A DNA stretch of 64,000 nucleotides from Episyrphus balteatus (GCF_945859705.1 NC_079134.1:155159718-155223717), one strand, 5' to 3'. Shown: positions 1 through 13,152, numbered from the stretch's first letter. The notes: generated from the sequence alone by a model not told the origin. Translations and numbers: made by a program.

Positions 1-247
1 GACCTATTAATTGACATCAAATATGTCCTTCTACATTAATGTTTACTCATATTTTAAAATACTGATTGACAAAAAAAGCAGAAATATCGAAATCCTTCAC
101 TTTTAAGTAAATCCTACATGAACAAAAACACCTCAGACAAGTCTGTTATTGTTCATTCGGTTTCTTTCACTTTTTCTCCAACTCTATTCGTATGACAACA
201 ATTCGTTGTTCGTATACACGGAGGGAGATGAGCGGAAAGAAGTTGAC
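1..247. other. AT-rich sequence, nothing assigned
   Basis: No frame, repeat end or RNA gene is recognised here. Confidence 0.5.
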
Positions 248-1278
248 CACTGGTCAAATTTTTAATTCATTATTAGAAGAGGTTTGTGTATTTTCATACT
301 TGCAGGCAGCTGCTTGTGTAATCAATTTATATTGAAGGTTTTGAATGAACAAACTTGAACTTGGTGGTAACACACACAGGTTGTTGTTGTTCATTCAAAA
401 CCTTCAATATAAATTGATTACACAAGCAGCTGCCTGCAAGTATGAAAATACACAAACCTCTTCTAAAAAACACCTTAATTAAGGAAATTGTAAAATATCA
501 ACGCCCATTATATTTAAAAATTCAAAAATGTAAAAAAAAACCATAATAACATACATTAAAGAGAATTTTTACGTGTTTTGTAATTTTATATACTACTTTT
601 CTATTTAGAAATATCTTATTTGTAATAAACCTATCGATAAACTGCATGGTCAAGCTTCAGATTTGTTTCTCCTAGAAACAAAAGTATACTTTTCTTATAG
701 TTTTTGATGTGCTGAGTTAGAATCCGAAGTCAAAAAAATTCTATCACGTCAGAATTTTGAGATATTCACATTAATGTATCACAAAATCAAGTTTTTTTTT
801 AGAAAATCTCAAAAAAACTACTATATCTCAAAAACCAGAGCTGACCGAAATTTTTTGAGTTCGGATTCAAAATCAGCACACTAAAGTCCATAACAAAAGT
901 ATACTTTTGTTCTAGGAGAAAGATATATTAATTTTTAGAGATCGGTTTCTTTATGGTAAGATATGCCAAACCCACTAAACTTACTTAAATTAAGATATCT
1001 CGGAGAAGAAAAGAGATATTGAGAAGATTGAAACTGAATTTGAAAGAAAAAAATAAGTTCTTTTATAAACCGTATCAATTTTAACTGAAAAAGATAACAT
1101 TATGCCAAAATATTTCTTCGAAAATAGCAAAAAAATGGGTTTTTGAGATTTTCTAACGAGAATATCTAAAAAACGTGACGTGCTAGGTCAATTCTGACTT
1201 CGGATTCGAAATCAGCATATGAAAATCCTTTAGAAAAGTATAGTTTTATTTAAAGGAGGATTTCCTTGCAGACCAGTG
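248..1278. mobile_element. Degenerate CACTGGTCAA foldback element
   Basis: The left end CACTGGTCAAA (248) and right end GACCAGTG (1271-1278) match the family at 39429. An inner inverted repeat (666-921) has TTTCTCCTAGAAACAAAAGT on one side and its complement on the other. No target duplication remains. The hairpin 273-466 lies inside it. Confidence 0.6.
273..466. repeat. Perfect hairpin: 80-bp arms, 34-nt loop
   Basis: Arms 273-352 and 387-466 are exact inverted complements over 80 bp around a 34-nt loop (353-386). The arms contain GCAGGCAGCTGCTTGTG with a CAGCTG site. The hairpin sits inside an old CACTGGTCAA copy (248-1278). It has no protein frame. Confidence 0.95.
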
Positions 1279-1686
1279 TTATCTATAAGTATCCAAAAAC
1301 TACTTAACATCTGTATTTTTACATCACACATATTCTTCCCTAGGCAGAAGAATATTGTGAATAATGAAAAGAGAGAAAATTGTTCCATTTACAAGACATT
1401 ATATCCATTTGTTTCGGTTTTCCTGGTAAAGACACAACAATTAAAACGAAACAAATTTATCTTTTCAATTCCAATTGAATAGATTTCAGAATGTATTTTG
1501 CAATCAAATAAACGACAACACAACAAAAACACAAACATTAATTATTATATATCCTCATGTAATTTCGTTCAACCAAAAACAAAGGCTTGTCTCACCATCA
1601 ATTCACAAATCACCAAAATGCAAATGTTATTGACAGACAATTTACATCTCTCTTAATTGATTTAGCATAGACGATTAACTAAAACA
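1279..1686 (+). promoter_or_regulatory. Probable 5' leader or upstream intron of the RGK gene
   Basis: AT-rich sequence between a degenerate transposon end and the first ATG. It holds a short upstream frame (ATG at 1618, stop TAA at 1654-1656, 12 codons). A pyrimidine-rich stretch ending in TTTAG at 1661-1665 could be a splice acceptor just upstream of the ATG at 1687. An in-frame TAG at 1663-1665 shows that the reading frame does not continue upstream unless splicing intervenes. No TATA box or initiator can be assigned with confidence. Confidence 0.3.
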
Positions 1687-2211
1687 ATGTTCACTCAACC
1701 ATTCTTGCCAAAGCCTTCTAATTCTAAATACAAAATCCTTATTCTCATGTTTATAATTTTAGCTAACGTTCAAACTCCAGCTGCAATGACAGTTTCTGTA
1801 ACTCATGTCACGCAGGGTGCATCAGTCGTCACAACCAGAACCACCACCGCAACAACAACAGCAACCACACAACAACCACCATCAGCAACGAGTCGCTCCT
1901 CCAAAACCACCACAATGATGGCCCTTGCAATGGGACGCTCCCAAAGTCCAGGTAATTCAAGTGGATCGGACACCGATGGTTTTGCAAGTTCCTCAGCCTC
2001 GGCAACGGCACTCAGGAGGATGTACTTTAAAAGTGGGCGCAGTGCCAAGACAAAGCTCAATTCGACCATGCCGTGCACCGGCAGCAGTCCAAATGCCACT
2101 GCCTCAAATGGTACCACCGTCGTAGTCCACCATAATTCGGTTGCTGCATCTAATGCAACTGTATCAGGAGGATACTCTGCTGCAGCACTATCATCATCAA
2201 GTGTACCTAAG
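1687..2211 (+). CDS. Rgk: RGK gene, coding exon 1 (Thr/Ser/Ala-rich N-terminus)
   Basis: Opens with ATG at 1687 and closes in phase 0 at AAG|GTAAGT, giving 175 codons. The product is rich in Thr, Ser, Ala and Asn with no recognised domain. Residues 15-27 (YKILILMFIILAN) form a hydrophobic run that resembles a signal anchor, which is odd for a cytosolic GTPase. A second in-frame ATG at 1786 (residue 34, MTVSVTHVTQ) lies just after a possible acceptor (CTCCAG at 1774-1779), so the real protein may start there and the hydrophobic run may be untranslated or intronic. The antisense frame here is open for 185 codons but has no independent support. The exon is assigned by its strong donor and by phase agreement with exon 2. 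Confidence 0.75.
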
Positions 2212-3819
2212 GTAAGTTTTTTCTTTGAACGATTAAGGCAAGTTGCATGTAATATTCTAATTTTATCTTCACGTGATGACGTTTGTGTTAGGTTGAAAGA
2301 AATAATATCTGTTTGATCATCATTGCACGATTTGCAAACTGCAAGTGAAATGAAACACATGTTACTTTTGTGTGTGAAAAGAGTGCATTTTCTGATTTTA
2401 TGAAAAATTGCACTTTTTTTTGTTGAAGTGTTTTAAAGTTTTTGATCTCAAAAATATTTTCTAAGAACATTGTTAATATTTGATGAAAAGTATCTAAACA
2501 AGAAATTTAAGTGAACAATTAAATAAAAATATCTTTTATTACGTACCTATTCAAGAAAAAAGATAAATTATCTCAAAACATTTCACTAATTTTATTTCAC
2601 TTGAAAAAGTGATTCTTATTATAAAATTAATTTGTTTATACATAGTTTTTCCAATTAAATCAAAATTTTTTGTGATGCGCAATTTATTAAGATATTTGTT
2701 TATTTTTCTATTTCAAATTTTAAGATTTCAACAGATTTGATTTAATACTTACAGATTTTAGGTTTTATCACCTGTGAATGAATTTCTTTGGGATTCCCCT
2801 TTGAGAATTAACACCGACATTGTGTAGGATTTTCGAAAAAAACATTAATGATTTTTCTTAAAGTTAACTAATAAAATTGATGGGTCTTTAAATTTTCCTA
2901 CACCATGGCGCCTGCAATCAAATGATTTTAAAGACCACCCATGTAAAGCAAGATCATCTTCCACAATTTTTGAATTTGTGCTGAAAAACCAAAACTTCAA
3001 TTTGGCATCAAATAGAAAGCTTTCGACTCAGTGCAAAACCTGTAAAGCGATTTTAGTATTTTTTGTGCCGGATTTTAAGCGAAAAGTTGGAGATCCAATA
3101 AGCGTGAAGTGTACTGCACAGTGGTGCCTTTATCGTTTTTTGAGTCAAATATCACTTTTTGATGAAAAATGGTGAAATTTATTAAAGTGAAAGATATTAA
3201 TTTAAAAAATTCGTAAAAGCTGACAATTTTTTGCGTTAATAGTGGTGGCTTCTAAATGGTGACCAGATTAAGCGTTAAAATAGAATTATCTTTCTAAAAG
3301 GACTATACTTAGAACTTAGTTAGAATTGACATGAAAAATTTTTTCTATCTTTAATTTTTGTATAGGTATTTAAAATTCAAACATTTTGAAAATTAAGTCC
3401 TTTTTAGCACATACATACAAGGTTGACATTGATAAAACACATTCTAGAGAAATTATTGTGCTATTACGTTTTTTTTTACTTTAAAAAAATAAGTAAGCTA
3501 TTGTAGGGCTATATAATTGCCAACTATGTTTTTTAAAAAAAAATATTTAAAAATGAGCAAATATTACAATTTTTCATAAAACAGAAAATTTAAAGAGATT
3601 GATAATTCGAATGCAGAGAAAAAATGTGTACTTTTAAATTTTATTGTATCTCAAAAATTTTATTTCATGTTTTTTTTTTACTCAGGATTCGAATTAAGAA
3701 TATCTTAATATGTTAGAAAAGATTATTTTGGCATAAGAGAACGTTAATTTAATACATAATTCAATTTTATTAAACATTTGAATTTTTTTATATTTGTTTT
3801 AAAACTAAGTTGCATATAA

Positions 3820-5047
3820 CACGGTGTAACACTCAAAATATCACGTTTTGTAGATCTAGTCGCACTGATTACGAAACGGTTTTTAAAAAGTCCCTAACAC
3901 CCCCAAAATCTGGAGTTAGGGGCAAAAAACGGTTTTTTTGACCTTCACCCATTGAAAAAAATCTAGATTCGTCAAATTTTTACCCATTTTCGATTTACAG
4001 TTTCTAATAGGAGATAGATATACCTATTGAACAATGTATAAAACATGTAACTCGGTTAAACCACCTAGAATTTATAAGCTGTCAAAATTCAAAAATTCCA
4101 TTTTTTTCGTCATTTATCCAACTTCGACATCAAATTTAAGTATATATTTTTACAACAACATGCTGTTTTAAAAATATATTCTAAAATAATATTTATTTCC
4201 AAATCAAACGAAGTATTTTTTATGCAAATCAGTTTAAAATTGGCTTAGAAAAAAAAATTTTCGATTTCAACCCAGATACAGGAATTCTAACTTTTAGGTA
4301 TAGAACAAAAATGTTGTTTCGGCACGTAGTACGATAACTTAGGCGCCAGGATATGATAAAAGGTTTTTGTAGAGGAACTCAATACAAACATTCTTTTTCT
4401 TTGGAAGGGGTGTCTATCTCCCCCCGTTCAGGTGGCAGGGGCAATTTTCTAAAAAAAAATTATAAAAATAAAAAAAAATTATTAAAAAACATCGGCAACA
4501 CTTACAGTAATAAATGATACCATTTTCAAAAGGCAAAATTGAACATTTAATTCTAATTTTTAAATCAATATATTATAACTAATAGTTTTTGAAATAATCG
4601 ATTTCAAAGTTAAAAATAGGCGACAAAAAATTTTTAAAAACTTATTTTACACTATTTTTGTCCAGACTGTGAATTTTGATAAAAAAAAATTACTCACACA
4701 GAAAACTGCCTCAATTGATTCCTTATCGAACAGTGAAAACTATATGTTACTATGTATGTCTTCTAGTTTTTGAGAAAATTGAAAAATAAAAACAAAAAAT
4801 ATTTTGAAAAAAGAAAAATCTGATAAAATAATTTTTCAATTTTCGCAAAAACTACATAGAACTAGAACTGTAAAAAAATCGAAAATTGGTAAAAATTTGA
4901 CGAATCTAGATTTTTTTCAATGGGTGAAGGGGGTGTAATGGACTTTTTTAAATAGGTACCGTTTTCGCAATCAGTGCGACTAGTTCTACAAACCGTGATA
5001 GGTCTCCGCCCGCGTATATTTTAAAATCTCATTTTTGTAACACCGTG
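3820..5047. mobile_element. 1.2-kb CACGGTGTAAC inverted-repeat element
   Basis: Ends CACGGTGTAAC and GTAACACCGTG, flanked by TAA (3817-3819 and 5048-5050). Arms share AATCTAGATTCGTCAAATTT-type blocks in inverted order (near 3960 and 4900). The middle holds CGATAACTTAGGCGCC and CTCCCCCC motifs shared with 31156-32473. Non-coding; a TAA duplication fits PIF/Harbinger-type insertion. Confidence 0.8.
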
Positions 5048-6904
5048 TAATAGGTACACCAAAAAAAAATATCAATTTAACATTTTTTTAAATATCAAAT
5101 TTACATTTTCAAAATATCATCAAAAAAATGCTAGAAAATTGGGTTTTATAATAATAACAAAACAATATTTGTATTATGAGGATCATATTTAAAAATCAAA
5201 TTTTTGACATTTTTTTGATATTTTATTATCAATTTATCATATCAATTTTTCATCTATTTCTCATTCCAAATGATTGAAAAATATTAAATAAAAAACTATT
5301 TGTACTAATTTGAGGGCGCTTTGTGTTTTTCGAAGTAAAATGTATGAATTACTGATAAAATTTGGTTGGGCAATAAGATTTTACTTCGTATTAGGAGAAA
5401 ATAATAAAACAATTATATCACGTATAATAGAGAAAATAATACCACAATTATTATATAAGGAATATTCACTTAGTAATGTGTTGTTTCATTTTAGAGAGAA
5501 AGAAAGAAAATGCTTAAATTAATAAAGAAGAAAAAGAAAGAAATATCATTTTTATTACAATAAACTGAAACGTAAAATATAGTCAAGATTTATATCAAAA
5601 TTGTCAAAGTGAAATTTTCATTATCAACCTAAAATTAAAAATATGTCATAATCAAATCAAAATTGATATTTTAGTTGTTGGACGACTTTTGTTATGAATT
5701 TTTTTTTTCGGTGTACATATAACCCCAAAACAGTTATACCTACCTATTTTATTTTTAAAACTCATAGAAATGTTTTCAATATTGTTGCTGCTTTGAAAAA
5801 TGTTACAAATGGCTTGATAACAGCTCTAAAGTGTGTTCTACCAATTTTACAAATTTCTTGTCTGATTAGACTTTGTTTCCAAAATGTTTGATCTTTTTTT
5901 TATTGATTATGACAAGCTAAACCTCAATAAAAAATAGTACACATTTTTCATATTAAAGTTAAATTTTTAACTTTTTTTTCTAACTTGTTTACCACGCGCA
6001 AGGAAAAACCTTTAAAAAAAGGGTTTCTTCATTTTGTAATACATTTCTTCAAAACTCGATGTGATAGAATTTTTCTGACTTCGAATACGAGCTCAGCACA
6101 TAAGAAACCTCTTTAAAAGTTTGATTTTGTTTCTTTAACAACAAGTACCTACTTAAAATAAGAAACAAATTTAACCCTCGTGGGGCGCCATCTAGCGTCA
6201 CAATAAAAATCTGCAAAAATTTGGGGATTTTTAAAAAAATATTTTGAAATATGTTTTCGAAAAACCCTTAATTAACGAAAGCCCTAGTATAAACTTTTCT
6301 GATACTAGAATATCCTTCACTCTTCACTTCACTTCTATCAAGCCTTATAAAAGCTGTTATTCAAAATAAAGAGCCTTAAAGGAAAACGAACGCCAACTTG
6401 ATGAGCATCTCTTCTTCTTGCAAGGTTGCCAAGGAATCCCAAAAAGATTCGGTTAGGATATTATTGAATAAGAATTAAGTATATAAAAGTTATGTAAAGA
6501 TCTTTTTAAGTTCATTAGAATATGTAGTCAAATACCTACATATGTAGGTACATTTACAAGCCAAATGTATAGACAACTTTTAAGCAGTCAATTTCCTTGT
6601 ATGTCTGTCAACAATCAACAATCATTATAATCCCCAGATTTGTGAAATCAATTTCATGATATTGAACTGAATTTCGCTTTTAAACTATGTACGAGTAAAT
6701 GTGTGTTGATGTGGATTAAATATTACTGGATTCTGAATGTCAAAACTTTATTTAAGATTATTGGTTCTTTGACATTTATATGAATTAAATAACACTTCCA
6801 CAGAAACACTGGTGTTGACACAACTTAACTTGAAGTTTCAGATGTCAAGATTTATTGTTTATACATAAAGTCAAAAATTGCCTTTACAATATAAACATAC
6901 ACAT

Positions 6905-7565
6905 TAGGGTGCTTCTTATATGGTCGAAAAAAATTTTTCGATTTTTTAATGGGACACCCCTGCATTATGTTCTACCATATAAGCATAGTATATGGTATTA
7001 TTTTCCGATTTTAATATTAAAATTTAGGGGTCGCTACCATTCACTAAAGATTTAAGTAAAAAAAAAAGATCAATTTCAACAAAAACTTTTTTGTTACAAT
7101 ACAAAGTATATACGCTTAAGACCCGATTTTTCAATCTTTTAATTAACAGTCAGTTAACTGTCTGACGAATAAAGATATAAGGCTCATAAACAATCAGATA
7201 AAAACATTGAATTTTTCAATTAAGAAAGATCACTTAGTTAGCTATTCTACAGAATAACACAAAAAAAAAAAATGTCGAATTCAAAAATATTCAAAAAATT
7301 TTATTCCGCTGTATTTTTATCAAAATTTCTTTCAAAACAGCTAAAGATTTAATATAAAGTACTTATTTCTGATAACAAATTTTAAAATTTTGAAAAAAAA
7401 AAAACAAAATTTGGTGTATTTTCCAAAACTTTGAATTGTGGTAGCGACCCCTAGAACGTGTGTAAAATGGCCCAAATTTTACCCAATTTATATTTAAGGC
7501 AGGAAGAACAAAATGAAAGGGTGTCCCATTAAAATTTCGAAAATTGATTTTTAAGAAGCACCCTA
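6905..7565. mobile_element. hAT-like element, 661 bp
   Basis: Ends TAGGGTGCTTCTTA and TAAGAAGCACCCTA, with a perfect 8-bp duplication ATACACAT (6897-6904 and 7566-7573). A second inverted pair inside (GGGGTCGCTACCA and TGGTAGCGACCCC) may be subterminal protein-binding sites. It lies 110 bp upstream of coding exon 2. Confidence 0.88.
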
Positions 7566-7674
7566 ATACACATCCATCATTCCCAAAACAAAAAATTAAT
7601 AAAAAAATATTTAATTCAGTATAAAACTTCTCTACATAAATTTATTATTATTATTTACTTTAATATTTTTCCAG

Positions 7675-7807
7675 GTTGTTATAATGGGATCATCAACGGC
7701 CTCCATGACCGACACGAATATCAATACATCAACTGATTCGGCTTCCACTCTTGTGACAAGTGTTGCTGCAACAGATACCTCAGAGACATGTGATTCTTTG
7801 GATATGG
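7675..7807 (+). CDS. Rgk: RGK gene, coding exon 2
   Basis: Acceptor TTTTTCCAG is followed by 133 nt in phase 0, ending at GATATGG|GTATGT (phase 1). It encodes VVIMGSSTASMTDTNINTST and continues to CDSLDM, a Ser/Thr/Asp-rich segment (residues 176-220) with no known domain. The exon lacks in-frame stops, and its base composition is clearly richer in G+C than the flanking introns. It follows exon 1 in phase and leaves one base that exon 3 completes to a Gly codon. Confidence 0.8.
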
Positions 7808-8109
7808 GTATGTTTAACAAAAAAAAAAATATAGCTAAGATTGATTTTTAATAATTTCTATAATAACCACAACAATATGAATAAATTAAACCTGTGGCAA
7901 CTCTATCGTGATTTCTTTGTTTTAGGTGAAAACCAAACTTTTTTCATCAATCCTTTTCTTATGTTATCAGAAAAAAAAAAAACAGTTTTTCATGTGTGCT
8001 GATTTCTTATTTTACGTTTCAACATTCCTTAAATATTTGACAATAGGGTAGTGCACATTTTAACGACAAAATTGTAATCTCCGGCTTTTGATTTTATTAT
8101 TGTATAAAT

Positions 8110-9150
8110 GAACTTGAAGGCTTAACCTGACTTACTTGAAGTCTTTTTACCTACTTCATGAAACATTTTTGAAGCCTTTCAACTTCATGAAGTAATTTCG
8201 TTTTCTGAAATTTTGTCGCTCTTTGAAACGTCTTTATTTCATGAAGTCGTTATATTTTTTGAAGTCTCATCGCTCATTGAAGCCTCTTAACTCCATGAAG
8301 TCGATTTACCCTATGAAGTCATTTTATTTCTCGAAGTCTCAGCTATCATTGAAACCTCTTGACTCCAAGAAATCGATTTATTTCTTAAAGTCTCATTAAA
8401 GCGTCTTTACTTCATGAAGTCATTTTATTTCTTGAAGTCCCATCGCTCGTTGAATTGTCTTTACTTTATAAATTTATTTGATTTTTTTAAGTCTCAGCAC
8501 CCTTTGAAGCCTTGCAACTTCATGAAGTCGTTTTATTTCATGAAGTTTCGTCACTCATTGAAGCTTTATTACTTCTTAAAGTCGTTTTATCTCCTGAATT
8601 CTCATAGCTCATTGAAGCTTCTTCATGAAGTCATTTTGATTTTTGAAGTTTTATCGCTCATTGAAGCTTTCTAACTTCATGAAGTTAATTTATTTCTTAA
8701 AGTTTTGTTGCTTATTGAAACTTTCTGGCTTAATGAAGTCCTTTTATTTCCTGAAGTCTCGTCGCTCATTGAAGCTTCTTTACTTCATGAAGTCATTTTA
8801 TGTTTTGAAGTTTCATTGCTCATTGAAGCTTCCTTAATTCATGAAGTCGTTTTATTTCCTTATGTCTCATCACTCATTGAAGCTTTCTTACTTCATGAAG
8901 TCGTTTTATTCTATGAAGTCTTATCGATCATTGAAGCCTCTTTATTCCATGAAGTCGATTTATTTCTTAAAGTCTCACCTCTAATTGAAGTCCTTTACTT
9001 TCTTGAAGTCTCATCGCCAATCGAAGTCTTTTTATATACTTCATGAAGTCGATTTATTTATTGAAGTCTCATCGCTCATTAAAGTTTCTATCATTCCTTC
9101 AATTTTTTGGAGCCCCAACACTTTTTGAAGTCTTTCATATTCATGAAAGT
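8110..9150. repeat. 54-bp minisatellite built of GAAG-containing subunits
   Basis: About 20 diverged copies of a 54-bp unit. Start points around CATTGAAG are spaced exactly 54 bp at 8656, 8710, 8764, 8818, 8872 and 8926. Each unit contains three roughly 18-bp subunits, TTGAAGCTTC-like, CTTCATGAAG (a perfect 10-bp palindrome) and TTGAAGTCTC-like. Because 54 is divisible by three, long frames stay open (8414-8674, 8643-8837, 8705-9046) with an 18-residue periodicity; these are by-products, not genes. Confidence 0.9.
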
Positions 9151-12100
9151 AATCTGAGCACTTATTTTTTTTTTTTTTTTAAAGTCCAATAAGAATTCGA
9201 TTGACAGAATTCCAACGCTATAGGGTATTATGATTTATTACTTCTCTACAAAATGTAGTTCTTCTGTATAATATCGCTTTTACTTACCTTAAATATAATG
9301 AACATAACATAAAAAGGAAATGTTGATGATATGGCGGATCAAAGTTTGTTCCTTAAGTCTTCTTATAACAGCACAAATGGTAAGTGACGACCTTTCTGTT
9401 ATTGTGCGGTATAAGCGATAAAAGCTTACATCTATAAATTATGTATATATGAATAAGGTGAAGAAGGGTGCTTTACTGTAAGCCAAAACTTTTAATAGAG
9501 TGCGACATTTCGTTAAATGGAATGGGTTTATACAACATATGTTGTAGCGTGTGCATACGTAACGTACGTGTTTCACATTTATAATAATCCTTGTGTGGTT
9601 ATAAGGAAAGGAAAGAAAGAAAGTTCCTTCACGCAACATTTATTATTTTTTTTTTCTTCCACACGGACCTGTAAGTCTTGATATATAATGAATAAAATTC
9701 GTCAAAGTTAAGTGTTTTATTTTTATATTTTTTTTCACATCCTTTAACAACAAACAAAGAAAGAAGTGATGTTATTTGTTTTTCGTGGAAGAATTTTCCT
9801 GAATTTTTGATTAGATTATGTGGCGAATGGTAAAAGTTGCAATATAGAAAGGCATGTTGTTGAGAATGTTTTTATTTGAATTTTGTTGTTATCAACAACA
9901 AAAAAAAAAAGTTTGGATTAGATGGATAAGTGATTTTTTACATTTTTTAATTAAATATTTTTGTTTGTCTTTCGTGTTTATCACGATTACAACACTTTGT
10001 TTAGAAAACCTTAATATATAAATACCTTCATCGAATATGAAATTTTTTACGATTACAACATAATTAGGCTTTATTTTCATATCACTCCAGAAGAGGGAAA
10101 ATAACAGAAAAATGTCATTTTTGATGATATTATGTTAAAAAAGTCCTAAGAAATTTTCTCACTTAACTTTTCTCCGTGTTTCTTCCATGTCCACTGAAAA
10201 TAGGAGTTCCTAAGTACAATTTTCATAATTGAACATCAACCCGTTTATATAAATAATAGACCAAATCAAAAGATCCTCACGTTTTTGTTGAGCTAATTAG
10301 AATTATAAATTTCAACCTATTTGGTTCACTGTGGCGTATACGTACTTTTATTTGGTGAGTATGTTCATGTTCACAATATAGTTCGCCATCCCCGTGATAT
10401 GATTCTGTCGAAACTCAGCATGGTCTTAGAAGAAGGTTAATTAGAGCCGTACCTATATAATAAAATAGTTTAAGAGCAAACCCTTTTAATCATGATTTTT
10501 TTGGCAATAAGAAATCAGAAACGTTCACCTTTTAATATCCAAAGTACTTGGATCGTACAAAAACTTTTGTCGGCAAATTCCACCGTAATTCTTTCGAAGA
10601 ATCCATTATTTCATAAATTGGATCAATCTTTAAATTAGGAGTATTTGTTATGATAATGATTTTTGAAGTGAAAATTTCTTTAGTATCGTAGTGATTTGAA
10701 ACAAGATGAAACGAAAAAGCGACACCAAAAATCAATTGACCATAACTTTTTTATTTTAATAGATAGATGAATGAAATACAGTAGAAAGGTAATTAAATAA
10801 ATTACGATTGTGCTAAATTTCAATTAATTTCATATTCAAAATTCTGAGATAACGGTGAAAATATATTCTTTTTCTAAACACGTTATATCTTTTTATCTAG
10901 AGGACATAACAAATTTATTTAACTTTAATACGGATGCTGATAATATTACCTTTCATTAAATATATCACACATAACGGTACATGCTCTAAAAGTTATATAA
11001 TCTTTAATTGAAAAACTTGAAAAATACCTCAAAACACCTGTGAAGATTTGTTGCCGATGACCAGCCAGCAGTAGAGGAAGTACCGTAATCTCAGTTTGAA
11101 ATTTCGACATTGTTGGCTTTGAAAAATTCTTACTTTTTTCGTAGGCATGGTAGAAATATGATTGAAGCGTTTTTTATGAAAACTAATTGTGTTCAAAAAA
11201 ATTCTAGCTCTTTTTGTAGATGTTGTATAGACATGGTCGATATAAATATTTTGAGCTGAAACAATAAGCTTTCAAATTGTATAAAATTTATTGTAGGTTG
11301 TAATATGAAAAAAAGTGATGGAATAAAAAAAAGTTATATATTTTTGATTTTTTTAAAAATGATTTTTAAGGTTTCACTTCAACCACGTGTGAATTGCACA
11401 CATGATTTTTATTTAGTGATGTGTTTTTTTTTTTGTCATATAAAAACCAAATGAATATTGTACAAAATTGTATTGGTTTTTACATTTAGGTAACCAAATG
11501 ATAGAAAAAAAGAGTTCATAAATAAAATTCCAAAATTTTATTTAATATGAATTTTTTTCTTTTTGGAAAAAAATCGTTAAAATATTTTTTTTCATAAATT
11601 AAAATTTCAAAAATTTATCAAATAAAAAATAAGAAATTATACTGGCCAACAATTTTCAACTTTTTGAATTTTTCAGGAATATTTATATCAAATATTATCG
11701 GTTTTTGCTAAAAAAAATCATATTAAGAAATGATAATCCAAAATTTTAATTAATTATTTTAAGTTTATGCTGAAATAGTCGTTGACGATAGAGTAATAAA
11801 TTAGGAAAACGGTAATTTGACAAGAATCATTGAAACTATTTTTTCTTTTTGTTGAGCAGTTTTTGGGAAAATTAATAAAAATATCGGTCATATGACAGGA
11901 GTACCTACCGTTAATTTTTATTCTTTTTTGACTTTCCCTCTAGAGAAAAAAATAACTTTTTTTATTAAGTTTGAAGAAAGTTACTGGGCTGTGGCTAAGA
12001 AAAAAATGAAAATTGATTTTTTTTGTTCAGTAGGCCTCTATTAATAAATCATTGATGACCCTTTAACTTTCATAGATTTTAACAATTTTAAGTAATGATC

Positions 12101-12879
12101 ATTTTTGATAACTACCTATCTTCTTAAAAAAAAAAGCCATTATTAATAAAATAAAAAAAAAAAAATTTTTGTAGGGTTTGATGTTTCTACTATAATGGCT
12201 CAGATACGCGGAGGAAATCATCATTTTAGAAAGAAAATTATCCTAGAATTTCCCTTTTATTTGTATATCTTGTGCAAAATAAATTGCACGACTGGGGTCG
12301 CACGTACTTGCTCTTATGCTTAAAGTAACTATAATGTTAAAGCTTTTCATTCAAGAAATTTAAAATTTGATATTTTGAAGAAATTTCATAAGTAGTATAA
12401 AAAAATTAAATCTGTTTTTATAATTAATTAAACTCCGTTTTAAATTATCTTAAAAAAAATAAAAAATATGCCATTTTATTTCTTGTATAAAAAGGTATTT
12501 TTAGAAAAAAATTTTCGAAAATTGTAGGAGCCGTTTTTTAAAAAAATAATTTTTTATATATAAAAATTTTTTAACATTTTTCAAAAAAAAAGTTGGTATG
12601 CCATTTTGAAGAAATAATTAATTTACACATAAAAACTAAATTTCAAAATTTTTCATTGATTCGTTTTCAAAAAATTGATTTTTCAAAAAAAAAATTTGAA
12701 ATATTTTTAAAAAAACCAAAAATGCGTTTTTTGAAAATTTTTTAAAATTTTAATATTATCTTTACTTACACACTTTTGTATACAAATTCAGAAACGAAAA
12801 AAACCGTTCTATGACAGGTACCGTTAATAACGGTACAAAAAATATTTTTTTTATTTAAAAAGTTGGCTATTATGTGTAG

Positions 12880-13091
12880 TACTACACACAAAAATTTTAA
12901 TCAAAATCGTTAGAGCCGTTTTTGAAAAAAATTAACTTTTCTATTTCCGTTATATGGCAGGTACCGTTAGTTTTGGTCATAAAAAAAAATTTCAATTTCC
13001 CCTCTAGGGAATCACCAAAAACTGCTAACCACCAAGTTTGAAGAAAATCACTTCACTCGTTTAGGCTGCAGCTCCAGATAGAGACAGACAC

Positions 13092-13152
<61 letters not shown>

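Larger units (their letters stand above)
2212..7674 (+). other. Intron 1 (5.5 kb)
   Basis: GT-AG intron, AT-rich, with no further coding signal. It holds a 1.2-kb CACGGTGTAAC inverted-repeat element (3820-5047), a 661-bp hAT-like element (6905-7565) and a fragment of the CACTGGTCAA family (about 6040-6170, recognised by its motif ending in GAGCTCAGCACA). The rest, 2212-3800 and 5050-6040, shows only A/T runs and short unmatched frames. Confidence 0.7.

Noticed and set aside
1803..2360. 185-codon antisense frame opposite exon 1
   Set aside because: It is the complement of Thr/Ser-rich codons; its termination lies past the exon donor, and it has no domain or promoter.
8414..9046. Overlapping 64-113 residue frames with 18-residue periodicity
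   Set aside because: By-products of the 54-bp minisatellite; three frames are open at once, which argues against selection on any one.
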